Source: Rubrivivax sp. (lineage in GTDB: Bacteria; Pseudomonadota; Gammaproteobacteria; Burkholderiales; Burkholderiaceae_C). From it: 64,000 nt of DNA. Where the stretch lies: contig JAUXRG010000044.1 in NCBI GenBank assembly GCA_030681795.1, forward strand, positions 45,943 through 109,942, given 5' to 3'. A program made the translations under genes and the position numbers. Under the pieces are notes generated by a model. The model was given only the letters and a program-made list of their open reading frames with translations, was not told the DNA's origin and made no database searches. Each line of letters opens with the position of its first letter. Position 1 is the first letter of the stretch. Of this stretch, positions 29,402 to 37,362 are shown piece after piece.

Positions 29402-30742
29402 ATGAAACCCTCCGACGCACCCGAGGCCGGCCATTGCGACGTGCTCGTCGTCGGCGGCGGCCCGGCCGGCTCCACCATCGCCACCTTGCTGGCGCGCGAG
29501 GGCCGGCATGTGGTGATGCTGGAAAAGGCGCGCCACCCGCGTTTCCACGTGGGCGAATCGCTATTGCCGGCCAGTGGGCCGTTGTTCTACCAGCTCGGCG
29601 TGCGCGAGGAGGTCGAGCGCATCGGCATGACCAAGTGGGGCGCCGAATTCGTCTCGCCGGCGCACAGCCACAGCAGCATCGTCGAGTTCGCGGAGGCCTG
29701 GGACAAGTCCATGCCCTACGCCTGGCAGGTGCGCCGCTCGGTGCTCGACGAGATCCTGTTTCGCAATGCCGAGAAGAACGGCGCGCAGACGCTCGAAGGC
29801 TGGCAGGTCCGCGCGGTCGACTTCGACGCCGACGGCGCCGAGGTGCGCGCCACGGGCCCCGGCGGTGCGCAGCGCAGATGGCGCGCAAAGTACGTCGTCG
29901 ACGCTTCCGGCCGCGACACCTTCATCGACAACAAGCTGGGCACCAAGCGCAAGAACCCCAAGCACAACAGCGCAGCGCTGTTCGGTCACTTCCGCGGTGC
30001 GCGCCGGCTGGAAGGCAAGCTCGAAGGCCACATCACGATCTTCTGGTTCGAGCATGGCTGGTTTTGGTTCATCCCGCTGTCCGACGGCACCACCAGCATC
30101 GGCGCGGTGTGCTGGCCCTACTACCTGAAGTCGCGCGACCAACCCTTGAAGGAGTTCTTCCTGGCGACGATTGCGCAATGCCCACGGCTGGCCGAGCGCC
30201 TGGCGGACGCGGAACTGGTGGACGACGCGGTGCACGCCACCGGCAACTACAGCTACCTGGGCACGCACGCCGCGGGCGAGCGCCACGTGCTGCTGGGCGA
30301 TGCCTATGCCTTCATCGACCCGGTCTTCTCGTCCGGCGTGCACCTGGCCATGGTCAGTGCCTTCGAAGGTGCCCGGCTGGTGGCCACGACGCTGGACCAT
30401 CCGGCCCAGGCGGCCGCGGCACGCCGCAGGTACGAGGCCGTCCTGCGCAAGGGCCCGCGCGAGTTCTCCTGGTTCATCTACCGCATGACGAATCCGGCGT
30501 TGCGCGAGCTGTTCATGTACCCGGCCAATCCGTTGCGGGTGAAAGAGGCGCTGATGTCGCTGCTGGCGGGCGATATCTTCGGCGACACGCCGATCTGGCG
30601 CTCGCTGGCCGTGCTCAAGGGCATCTACTACCTCGGCGCGATGGCCTCGTGGCGGCGCGCGTGGGCCGCCTGGCGCATGCGGCGCAGGAGCATCCGCGAC
30701 CTCGGCGCTGTGCCGGGCGAAAACGTGGTCGTCGAATCGTGA
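29402..30742 (+). CDS. Flavin-dependent halogenase-like FAD oxidoreductase (aryl polyene/xanthomonadin cluster type)
   Basis: VLVVGGGPAGSTIATLLA; FHVGESLLPASGP; GMTKWGAEF (candidate catalytic Lys); GWFWFIP matching GWxWxIP. Start 29402 or 29384. Confidence 0.85.
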   Translation: MKPSDAPEAGHCDVLVVGGGPAGSTIATLLAREGRHVVMLEKARHPRFHVGESLLPASGPLFYQLGVREEVERIGMTKWGAEFVSPAHSHSSIVEFAEAWDKSMPYAWQVRRSVLDEILFRNAEKNGAQTLEGWQVRAVDFDADGAEVRATGPGGAQRRWRAKYVVDASGRDTFIDNKLGTKRKNPKHNSAALFGHFRGARRLEGKLEGHITIFWFEHGWFWFIPLSDGTTSIGAVCWPYYLKSRDQPLKEFFLATIAQCPRLAERLADAELVDDAVHATGNYSYLGTHAAGERHVLLGDAYAFIDPVFSSGVHLAMVSAFEGARLVATTLDHPAQAAAARRRYEAVLRKGPREFSWFIYRMTNPALRELFMYPANPLRVKEALMSLLAGDIFGDTPIWRSLAVLKGIYYLGAMASWRRAWAAWRMRRRSIRDLGAVPGENVVVES

Positions 30743-30806
30743 GCGCCCCGGACGCGGCGCCCCGCCTGCTCGGCCATATCGGGCCGGCCTTCGCCACGCT
30801 CGCGGC

Positions 30807-31652
30807 ATGAGTCGTGCCGCGTCGACCTCGCGCCGCGCGCGATCAGGGGCCTGCGCATGGCTGGTAGGCCTCGCCGCGACCTCGGCGGCGGCGCAGGATC
30901 TGCCGCTGTGGGAGATCGGCGCCGGCGTCGGCGGCCTGCTCATGCCGCATTACCGCGGCGCCGCGCAGTCGCAGGCCTGGGTGCTGCCGCTGCCCTGGTT
31001 CGTGTACCGCGGCGAGATCCTGCGCGCCGACCGCGACGGCGCACGGGCCCGGCTGGCCGGTGGCGAGCGCTGGGATGTCGACCTCAGCCTGTCTGCCGCG
31101 CCGCCGACACGCAGCAAGGACAACGACGCCCGCAGCGGCATGGCCGACCTGCCCGCGACGCTGGAGCTGGGCCCCAACCTCAACGCCCGCCTGGCCCAGG
31201 GGGCGGGGTGGAAGATGGACCTTCGGCTGCCGCTGCGCGCTGCGTTCACGCTGGAGCGCAATCCGCGCGCGGTGGGCTGGGTCGCTCATCCGCACCTGAA
31301 CGTGGACCATGTCGTGCACGGATGGAACCTGGGTGTCATGTGGGGCCCGGTGTTCGGCAACCGGCGCTACCACGCGCACTTCTACGACGTCGGCGCCGCC
31401 GAGGCCACGGACACGCGCCCCGTGTACAGCGCGCGCGGCGGCGCGGCGGGATGGCAGGGCACGCTGGCGTTGTCGCGCCGTTTCGACCGGCACTGGCTGG
31501 GCATGTTCGTGCGTGCGGACAGCGTCGCCGGCGCGGTCTTCGAGCCCAGTCCGCTCGTGCGCCAGCGCACGACCGTGGCCTATGGTCTGGCCTGGAGCTG
31601 GGTCTGGACGCAGTCCGACCAGCGCGTGTCGGACCCGGATGCCCGACGCTGA
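30807..31652 (+). CDS. MipA/OmpV-family outer-membrane protein
   Basis: Signal peptide; EIGAGVGGLLMPHYRGAAQSQAWVLPLPWFVYRGEILRADRDG; C-term YGLAWSWVWTQSD. Confidence 0.75.
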   Translation: MSRAASTSRRARSGACAWLVGLAATSAAAQDLPLWEIGAGVGGLLMPHYRGAAQSQAWVLPLPWFVYRGEILRADRDGARARLAGGERWDVDLSLSAAPPTRSKDNDARSGMADLPATLELGPNLNARLAQGAGWKMDLRLPLRAAFTLERNPRAVGWVAHPHLNVDHVVHGWNLGVMWGPVFGNRRYHAHFYDVGAAEATDTRPVYSARGGAAGWQGTLALSRRFDRHWLGMFVRADSVAGAVFEPSPLVRQRTTVAYGLAWSWVWTQSDQRVSDPDARR

Positions 31653-32401
31653 TGCGCCTGCTGCTCTACCCCTTCACCTGGCTCATGCTGCAGGCCATGC
31701 TGCTGGTGCTGGGCCTCTTCTCGATCGCCTGGAACCTGGCGGCCGTCGTGGCCTATCCGCTACTTTCGCGTGAACGCGGAAGGCACTTCGGCCGCGCGGG
31801 CATTGCGCGGGGCTACCGCTGGTTCTGGCGCATTGCCGGATGGTCGGGCCTGCTGCGCATGGATGCCCGCGCGCTCGACGCGATGAGCCACGAGCCAGGA
31901 TTGATCGTCATCGCCAATCACCCCAGCATGCTCGACGCCGTGATGCTGGTGGCGCGCCTGCCGCGCAGCTTCTGCGTGATGAAGGCCGGGCTCGCGCGAA
32001 ACCCGCTGCTGGGCCCGGCCGCACGGCTTGCGCGCTACATCCGTAACGACTCGGCCGTGGGCATGGTGCGGCGGGCGGTGTCGGAATTGAAGGCAGGGGG
32101 GCAACTCGTCATGTTCCCGGAAGGCACGCGCACCACGGTGCCGCCGATCAACGCCTTCCGCCCGGGGGTCACGCTGATCGCCAAGCTCGCCCAGGCACCG
32201 ATCCAGGCCGTGTTCATCGATACCGAGTCGCCGTACCTCGGCAAGGGCTGGCCCTTGTGGCGGTTGCCGCCGTTGCCCATCGTCTTCAAGGTGCGGCTGG
32301 GTGAACGCTTTGCGCCCGAACCCGATACGCAGGCCCTGTTGACGCGCATCGAGGCGTACTTTGCGCAGCAGGTGAGGGTGGCCTCGCGACCCGGCCGATG
32401 A
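31652..32401 (+). CDS. PlsC-type 1-acylglycerol-3-phosphate acyltransferase-like protein
   Basis: NHPSMLD (HX4D) and FPEGTR motifs. Confidence 0.88.
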   Translation: MRLLLYPFTWLMLQAMLLVLGLFSIAWNLAAVVAYPLLSRERGRHFGRAGIARGYRWFWRIAGWSGLLRMDARALDAMSHEPGLIVIANHPSMLDAVMLVARLPRSFCVMKAGLARNPLLGPAARLARYIRNDSAVGMVRRAVSELKAGGQLVMFPEGTRTTVPPINAFRPGVTLIAKLAQAPIQAVFIDTESPYLGKGWPLWRLPPLPIVFKVRLGERFAPEPDTQALLTRIEAYFAQQVRVASRPGR

Positions 32402-33180
32402 GCGACATGACACCCTCTTCGACCCACCTGGTGCTGATCCCCAGCTACAACACCGGCCCCAAGGTCTACGAGACCGTGGCGGCTGCACGGGCGGAATGGA
32501 ACCCCGTATGGGTGGTCGTCGACGGCAGCGACGACGGCACGGCGCAGGGGCTGCTGGCGATGCAGGCCCAGGACCCGGGGCTGCGCGTGTGGGTGCTGCC
32601 GCACAACCAGGGCAAGGGTGCGGCCGTGCTGCATGGCCTGCACGAAGCGCAGCGCGCGGGTTTCACGCATGCGCTGACGATGGACTCCGACGGCCAGCAC
32701 CCCGCCGCACTCATTCCGTCGTTCATGCAGGCGTCCGCGGAGCGGCCGGAAGCGATGATCCTCGGCCGCCCGATCTTCGACGCCAGCGCGCCGCTGCTGC
32801 GCGTGCGCGGCCGGCGCGTGTCGAACGGGTGGACCCACCTCGAAACCCTCGGCGCCGGGGTGGCCGACTCGCTGTACGGCTTCCGCGTCTACCCCTGCCA
32901 GGCGCTGATATCGGTGATGCGGCGCCAACCCTGGATGCGGCGCTTCGACTTCGACACCGAGGCCGTCGTGCGCCTGGCCTGGCGTGGCGTCAAGCCGATC
33001 AACCTGGATGCCCCGGTGAAATATTTCAGCGCCGACGAGGGCGGCGTCTCGCATTTCCGCTACGGCCGCGACAACCTGCTGCTGACCTGGATGCACACCC
33101 GGCTCATGGTCGAGTTCGTGCTGCGCCTGCCGCTGCTGCTGTGGCGCCGACTGCGTCGCCAGCCCCCGTTCCAGACCTGA
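32398..33180 (+). CDS. Glycosyltransferase family 2
   Basis: LVLIPSYNTGPKVYETVAAARAEWNPVWVVVDGSDDGT...LTMDSDGQHP; ATGA overlap with previous gene. Confidence 0.88.
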   Translation: MSDMTPSSTHLVLIPSYNTGPKVYETVAAARAEWNPVWVVVDGSDDGTAQGLLAMQAQDPGLRVWVLPHNQGKGAAVLHGLHEAQRAGFTHALTMDSDGQHPAALIPSFMQASAERPEAMILGRPIFDASAPLLRVRGRRVSNGWTHLETLGAGVADSLYGFRVYPCQALISVMRRQPWMRRFDFDTEAVVRLAWRGVKPINLDAPVKYFSADEGGVSHFRYGRDNLLLTWMHTRLMVEFVLRLPLLLWRRLRRQPPFQT

Positions 33181-33189
33181 CAGCGAAAC

Positions 33190-33921
33190 TCAGCACAAAC
33201 CGCCGTTGACCGAGATCACCTGACCCGTGATGTACCCCGCGTCCGCGCTGGCCAGGAAGCCGGCCAGTGCCGCCACGTCCCTGGGTGTGCCCGCACGCTT
33301 GGCGGGCACCAGGCGTGCAATCGACTCGGCGTCGAAAGCGCCGTCGGCCATCGGCGATGCAATGATGCCTGGCGCGATGGCGTTCACAGTGACGCCGCGG
33401 CTGGCCACTTCGAGCGACAAGGCCTTGGTGGCGCTGTTCAACGCGCCCTTGGCCGCCGCGTAGTTGACCTGGCCGCGGTTGCCGATCAGCGCGGCGACGG
33501 ACGACACGTTGATCACGCGCCCCCAGCGGGTGCGCAGCATGGGCAGCAGCAGCGGCTGCGTGACGCGAAAGAAGCCGTGCAGCGACACGTCGATCACGCC
33601 GTGCCACTGTGCGGCGCGCATGGCGGGGAACACGGCATCGTCGTGGATGCCGGCGTTGTTGACGATGATCTGCACCGCACCGGCTTCGAGCAGGCGCGCG
33701 CAGGCGGTGGCGGTGGACTCGTCGCTGGTGATATCGAACAGGCAGATCTCCGCCTGGCCGCCGGCGGCCACGATCTCGTCGGCCAGCGCGTGCAGGACCT
33801 CGGGGCGCGAGTGACCATGCAGGATGACCCTGGCGCCATCGGCCGCCAGCCGGCGCGCAATCTCGCTGCCCAGCGCCCCGCTGGCGCCGGTGACGAGGGC
33901 GCGTTTGCCGATCAGGGTCAT
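33190..33921 (-). CDS. 3-oxoacyl-ACP reductase (FabG/ApeQ-like)
   Basis: SDR: GKRALVTGASGALGSEIA, NNAG, Tyr/Lys region VNYAAAKGALNSATKALSLE. Confidence 0.92.
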   Translation of the reverse strand: MTLIGKRALVTGASGALGSEIARRLAADGARVILHGHSRPEVLHALADEIVAAGGQAEICLFDITSDESTATACARLLEAGAVQIIVNNAGIHDDAVFPAMRAAQWHGVIDVSLHGFFRVTQPLLLPMLRTRWGRVINVSSVAALIGNRGQVNYAAAKGALNSATKALSLEVASRGVTVNAIAPGIIASPMADGAFDAESIARLVPAKRAGTPRDVAALAGFLASADAGYITGQVISVNGGLC

Positions 33922-34373
33922 GGTCGGTCGGCCTCGGTGACGAGCGGGCTGTCCAGGACGACGGCGGCGCGGCCATCCACGAGAAGACGGTCATCGGCGT
34001 CGCGCAGTTCGAATCGGTACAACGCCTGGCCGCCGTCAGCGGCCAACTGCGTGGCCGTGACCATCAGCGGGCCCGGCCAGATGTCGAGACGCGGCACATG
34101 CAGCGTCACACCGCGTGCGCTGGCCAGGAACCCGGGTTGCGGCGCGTGGCCTGGCGGTTGGCACAGCGCGCCGTGCAAGGCCATGGCCTGCGCGGCGTAC
34201 TCGATTGCGCAGGGCGCCAGCAGGCCGTCTGCACAGCGCAGCGGGTGCACCGCATCGGCGTGGTTGACGATGCGGCAGCGAATATCGTGCGCCGACCAGC
34301 CCAGCACGGCGTCGAGCAGGCACATCGACCCGGCGTGCGGGATGCGCGCGGCGATGCCGGCGTGGTCGATCAT
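33918..34373 (-). CDS. 3-hydroxyacyl-ACP dehydratase-like hotdog protein (ApeP-like)
   Basis: IAARIPHAGSMCLLDAVLGWSAHDIRCRI...CAIEYAAQAMALHGAL. Confidence 0.8.
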   Translation of the reverse strand: MIDHAGIAARIPHAGSMCLLDAVLGWSAHDIRCRIVNHADAVHPLRCADGLLAPCAIEYAAQAMALHGALCQPPGHAPQPGFLASARGVTLHVPRLDIWPGPLMVTATQLAADGGQALYRFELRDADDRLLVDGRAAVVLDSPLVTEADRP

Positions 34374-35197
34374 GGCGGGGTGCCCCGTGCAGGCGCGACG
34401 TCCAGTCGCAAGGACAGTCCGGGCGGCCCTTCGAGCACCATCGTGACCGGGGCCTGCCGGGCCAGCGCCTGCATCAGCGGCAAACTGCGTGCGGCCGGTA
34501 TCGTGCGGCGCAATTCCTCGAAGCGCGCATCGTCGCAGGCGGTGTCCGGCGCCGCACCTTGCAGCCTCAACTGCAGCGCCGAGCAGCCGCCACCACCGCC
34601 ACCGACGGGCTGCAGCAGCAGGGCCACGGCAAACACGTCAGCGACATGGCGCAAGGCGTTCAGCGGCTCGGGGTACGGGCTATCACAGGCCACCAGCAGG
34701 ACAGGCCGCTGGCCCGACTGGCACTGCGCTGCCGCTTCCAGCAGGCCTGCCGCGAAGCTCGCATCGAATCCGCACAGGCTGGTTGAAGCCTGCATCGAGT
34801 GCGTGGCGATGTGCCAGTAGCCGGCCGCGGCGTTGTGCACCGAGTTCGTGAAGCGCGTGGGCGACACCAGGCGCTCGGCCGTGGCAAGGGCTTCGCAAAG
34901 CGCATGGCAGTTCGCCGGCTCTCCCGAGGACGACGCGAACACGGTCGCCATCGAGGCCGGGTCGACGCCCGCGTGGCGGCAGGCCGCGTCGGCCACGGCA
35001 ATGGAAGCCTTCACTACCGAGCCGGCTCGTCGGCGCTCCGTCGGCGGCAGCAAGTCCGACTGCGGGACCACCGTGGCTTGTCGCTGCCAGGTGCCAGGGG
35101 CGAGCAGGCAGGCGCGCGCGGCCGCCCAATCGGGCAGGCCGGGGCCGAGCGCACCGATGCCGGCGACATGGACGGTCAGCGTGCCCTGCGTGCTCAT
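34370..35197 (-). CDS. Beta-ketoacyl synthase-like / chain-length-factor protein (ApeC-like)
   Basis: KS fold MSTQGTLTVHVAGIGALGPGLPDWAA...; STSLCGFDASFAAGLLEAA. Confidence 0.78.
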   Translation of the reverse strand: MSTQGTLTVHVAGIGALGPGLPDWAAARACLLAPGTWQRQATVVPQSDLLPPTERRRAGSVVKASIAVADAACRHAGVDPASMATVFASSSGEPANCHALCEALATAERLVSPTRFTNSVHNAAAGYWHIATHSMQASTSLCGFDASFAAGLLEAAAQCQSGQRPVLLVACDSPYPEPLNALRHVADVFAVALLLQPVGGGGGGCSALQLRLQGAAPDTACDDARFEELRRTIPAARSLPLMQALARQAPVTMVLEGPPGLSLRLDVAPARGTPP

Positions 35198-36375
35198 CGG
35201 GCGGCGCCGAAGACGAGGCAGGCATTGCTGCCGCCGAAGCCGAAGGAGTTGCTCGCCACCACCGACAGCTCTTGCTGCAACGGCTGGCGCAGGTAGTTCG
35301 CGTGCAGGGCGGGGTCGGGCTGCTCGCAATTCAGGCCGGCCGGGAGCAGGTCGTGTTGCAGCGCCAGCATGGAGATGGCGGCTTCGACGCCGCCCGCCGC
35401 ACCCAGCGTGTGGCCGGTGTAGCCCTTGGTCGAACTGCAGGGCAGCTCGCGGCCGAATACGCTGCACACCGCCTTGTCCTCGGCGGCGTCGTTGTTGGGT
35501 GTGCCGGTGCCGTGCAGGTTGAGATAGTCGACGTCGCCCGGTCGCAACTCGGACTGCGCGAGCGCCTCGCGCATGGCCATCATGGCGCCGGCACCTTCCG
35601 GGTGCGGGGCGCTCATGTGATGGCCATCGCTGCTTTCACCGGTGCCCAGCAGCAAGGCCTGCGGCGATGCGGCATCGCGCTCGAGCAACGCGAAGGCGGC
35701 GCCTTCGCCCAGCGAGAGCCCGCGCCGGCGCGCGTCCCACGGCCGGCAGATGTCGGTCGAGAGAAGTTCCAGCGAATGAAAGCCGTGCAGCGTGGTCATG
35801 CACAGGGTGTCCACGCCGCCGACCACCGCGGCATCCACCAGGCCGAGTGCCAGCATGCGTGCGGCCGACGCAAAGACCTTGGCGCTGGAGGAGCAGGCCG
35901 TGGAAACCACGAACGCCGGACCGGCCAGGTTCAGCGCCTGGCGCACATAGCCGGCCAGCGAATAGGTGTTGTGCGTCGCGGCGTAATGCAGGCCCGCAGG
36001 CAATGCACCGTTCGCCTGGCGATGTCGGTAGGCGATTTCGGTGCTCAGGATGCCCGAGGTGCTGGTGCCCAGGAAGACGCCGACGCGCTGCGTCCCGACG
36101 CGTTGGGCCACCGTGCGAACCTGGTCAGCGAAGCCGTCGGTGCGCAGCCCGAGCGCCGCCAGGCGGTTGTTGCGGCAGTCGTACTCACCCAACCCCGCGC
36201 CCGCATCCGGGGCGTCCAGCCCGTCGACGATGCCGAGCCAGGTGTCCAGGCACGCGGTCTCGAATCCGCCTTGCACCAGTCCGCCGCGCGAAGCCCGCAG
36301 GGCCTCGAGCGTCGCCGCACGACCGGCGCCCAGCGCGGTGACCAGCGTGTAGGCCGTGATGGCAACGGGCCTCAC
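35194..36375 (-). CDS. Beta-ketoacyl-ACP synthase (FabF/ApeO-like)
   Basis: VVSTACSSSAKVFASAARML (active Cys), NLHGTGTPNNDAAED, STKGYTGHTLGAAGGVEAA; GTG start at 36375 inferred. Confidence 0.92.
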   Translation of the reverse strand: MRPVAITAYTLVTALGAGRAATLEALRASRGGLVQGGFETACLDTWLGIVDGLDAPDAGAGLGEYDCRNNRLAALGLRTDGFADQVRTVAQRVGTQRVGVFLGTSTSGILSTEIAYRHRQANGALPAGLHYAATHNTYSLAGYVRQALNLAGPAFVVSTACSSSAKVFASAARMLALGLVDAAVVGGVDTLCMTTLHGFHSLELLSTDICRPWDARRRGLSLGEGAAFALLERDAASPQALLLGTGESSDGHHMSAPHPEGAGAMMAMREALAQSELRPGDVDYLNLHGTGTPNNDAAEDKAVCSVFGRELPCSSTKGYTGHTLGAAGGVEAAISMLALQHDLLPAGLNCEQPDPALHANYLRQPLQQELSVVASNSFGFGGSNACLVFGAAR

Positions 36376-36452
36376 TGCCGGGCCCCCCCGAGCGCCACGT
36401 CGCGCGGCGCCGGTTCGATGCCGGTGCGGCGAGCCTGCGCCGGCGAAGTCAT
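36372..36452 (-). CDS. Putative translationally coupled 26-codon mini-ORF
   Basis: MTSPAQARRTGIEPAPRDVALGGARQ*; starts in ATGA with the deacetylase stop and ends in GTGA with the KS start. Confidence 0.25.
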   Translation of the reverse strand: MTSPAQARRTGIEPAPRDVALGGARQ

Positions 36453-37291
36453 GACGCGAGGCCACCGTGGCGCGGAGCCACGGCCTGGCGCAAGGTCTCG
36501 GCGTGCAACCCGAGCGCATGGCAGCGCGCCACCAGCGGTGGCAGCAGGTTCAGCACCAGCGCCTTGCCGGCCGCCGTGCGCCCGGCGTGGCCGTCATGCA
36601 TCTGGAGGACGTCGCCGGCCGCAAGGCCGCAGGCCAGGCGCTCGAGCACGGGCGCCACGGGGCCATCGCGCGTGTCGAACCCGCGCCGCGTCCAACTGAC
36701 CAGATGCAGGCCGTGGCGGTGCAGCACGGGGTCCAGGAAGGGGTTGCGCAAGCCTGCAGGTGCGCGAAAACAATGCGGCACCTGGTCTGTGATGTCGGCC
36801 AGGATCGTCTGCGCCTGGGTCACTTCACGCTCGATGCCTCGCGGACCCAGCAGTGAAAAGTGGTGCCGGTGGCTGTGGCTGTGGTTCTGGATGTCATGTC
36901 CGCGACGCGCGATGTCACGTGCCAGGCCGGGCTGGCGGCGCACCTGCTCGGCGATCAGGAAGAAGCTGGCCCGCACACCCAGTTCATCCAGCAGGTCCAG
37001 GAGATGTGGGGTCACCTTCCGATCCGGCCCGTCATCGATGGTCAGCGCATAGGCCTGGCGCGCCGTGGCAGCAGGCGGCAGGCGGCTGAGGTTGGGTCCC
37101 AGCCAGCGGCTGCGCGGCCACAGGCCCGCACCCGCCAGGGCACCGTGATTCAGCATCACCGCACCCATTGCCCAGGCCGCGGTCTCCGGCATCCACACGG
37201 CTGTGCCCGCCGCCAGCGCGTGCAGGCCGACGCTGGCGGTCACGAGGGGCGGTGTGGCCCAGCGCTTGGCGCTGGCGTGGGAGGGGTTCAT
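36449..37291 (-). CDS. Polysaccharide deacetylase (NodB domain), membrane anchored
   Basis: YALTIDDGPDRKVTPHLLDLLDELGVRASFFLIAEQV; GHDIQNHSHSH; FRAPAGLRNP. Confidence 0.88.
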   Translation of the reverse strand: MNPSHASAKRWATPPLVTASVGLHALAAGTAVWMPETAAWAMGAVMLNHGALAGAGLWPRSRWLGPNLSRLPPAATARQAYALTIDDGPDRKVTPHLLDLLDELGVRASFFLIAEQVRRQPGLARDIARRGHDIQNHSHSHRHHFSLLGPRGIEREVTQAQTILADITDQVPHCFRAPAGLRNPFLDPVLHRHGLHLVSWTRRGFDTRDGPVAPVLERLACGLAAGDVLQMHDGHAGRTAAGKALVLNLLPPLVARCHALGLHAETLRQAVAPRHGGLAS

Positions 37292-37362
37292 GCGAGGCGC
37301 GCGAGGCGATGGAACGTCCGCAGGTCAGGTTGGAGATCGCGCGGAAAACGATGTGGCGATTT

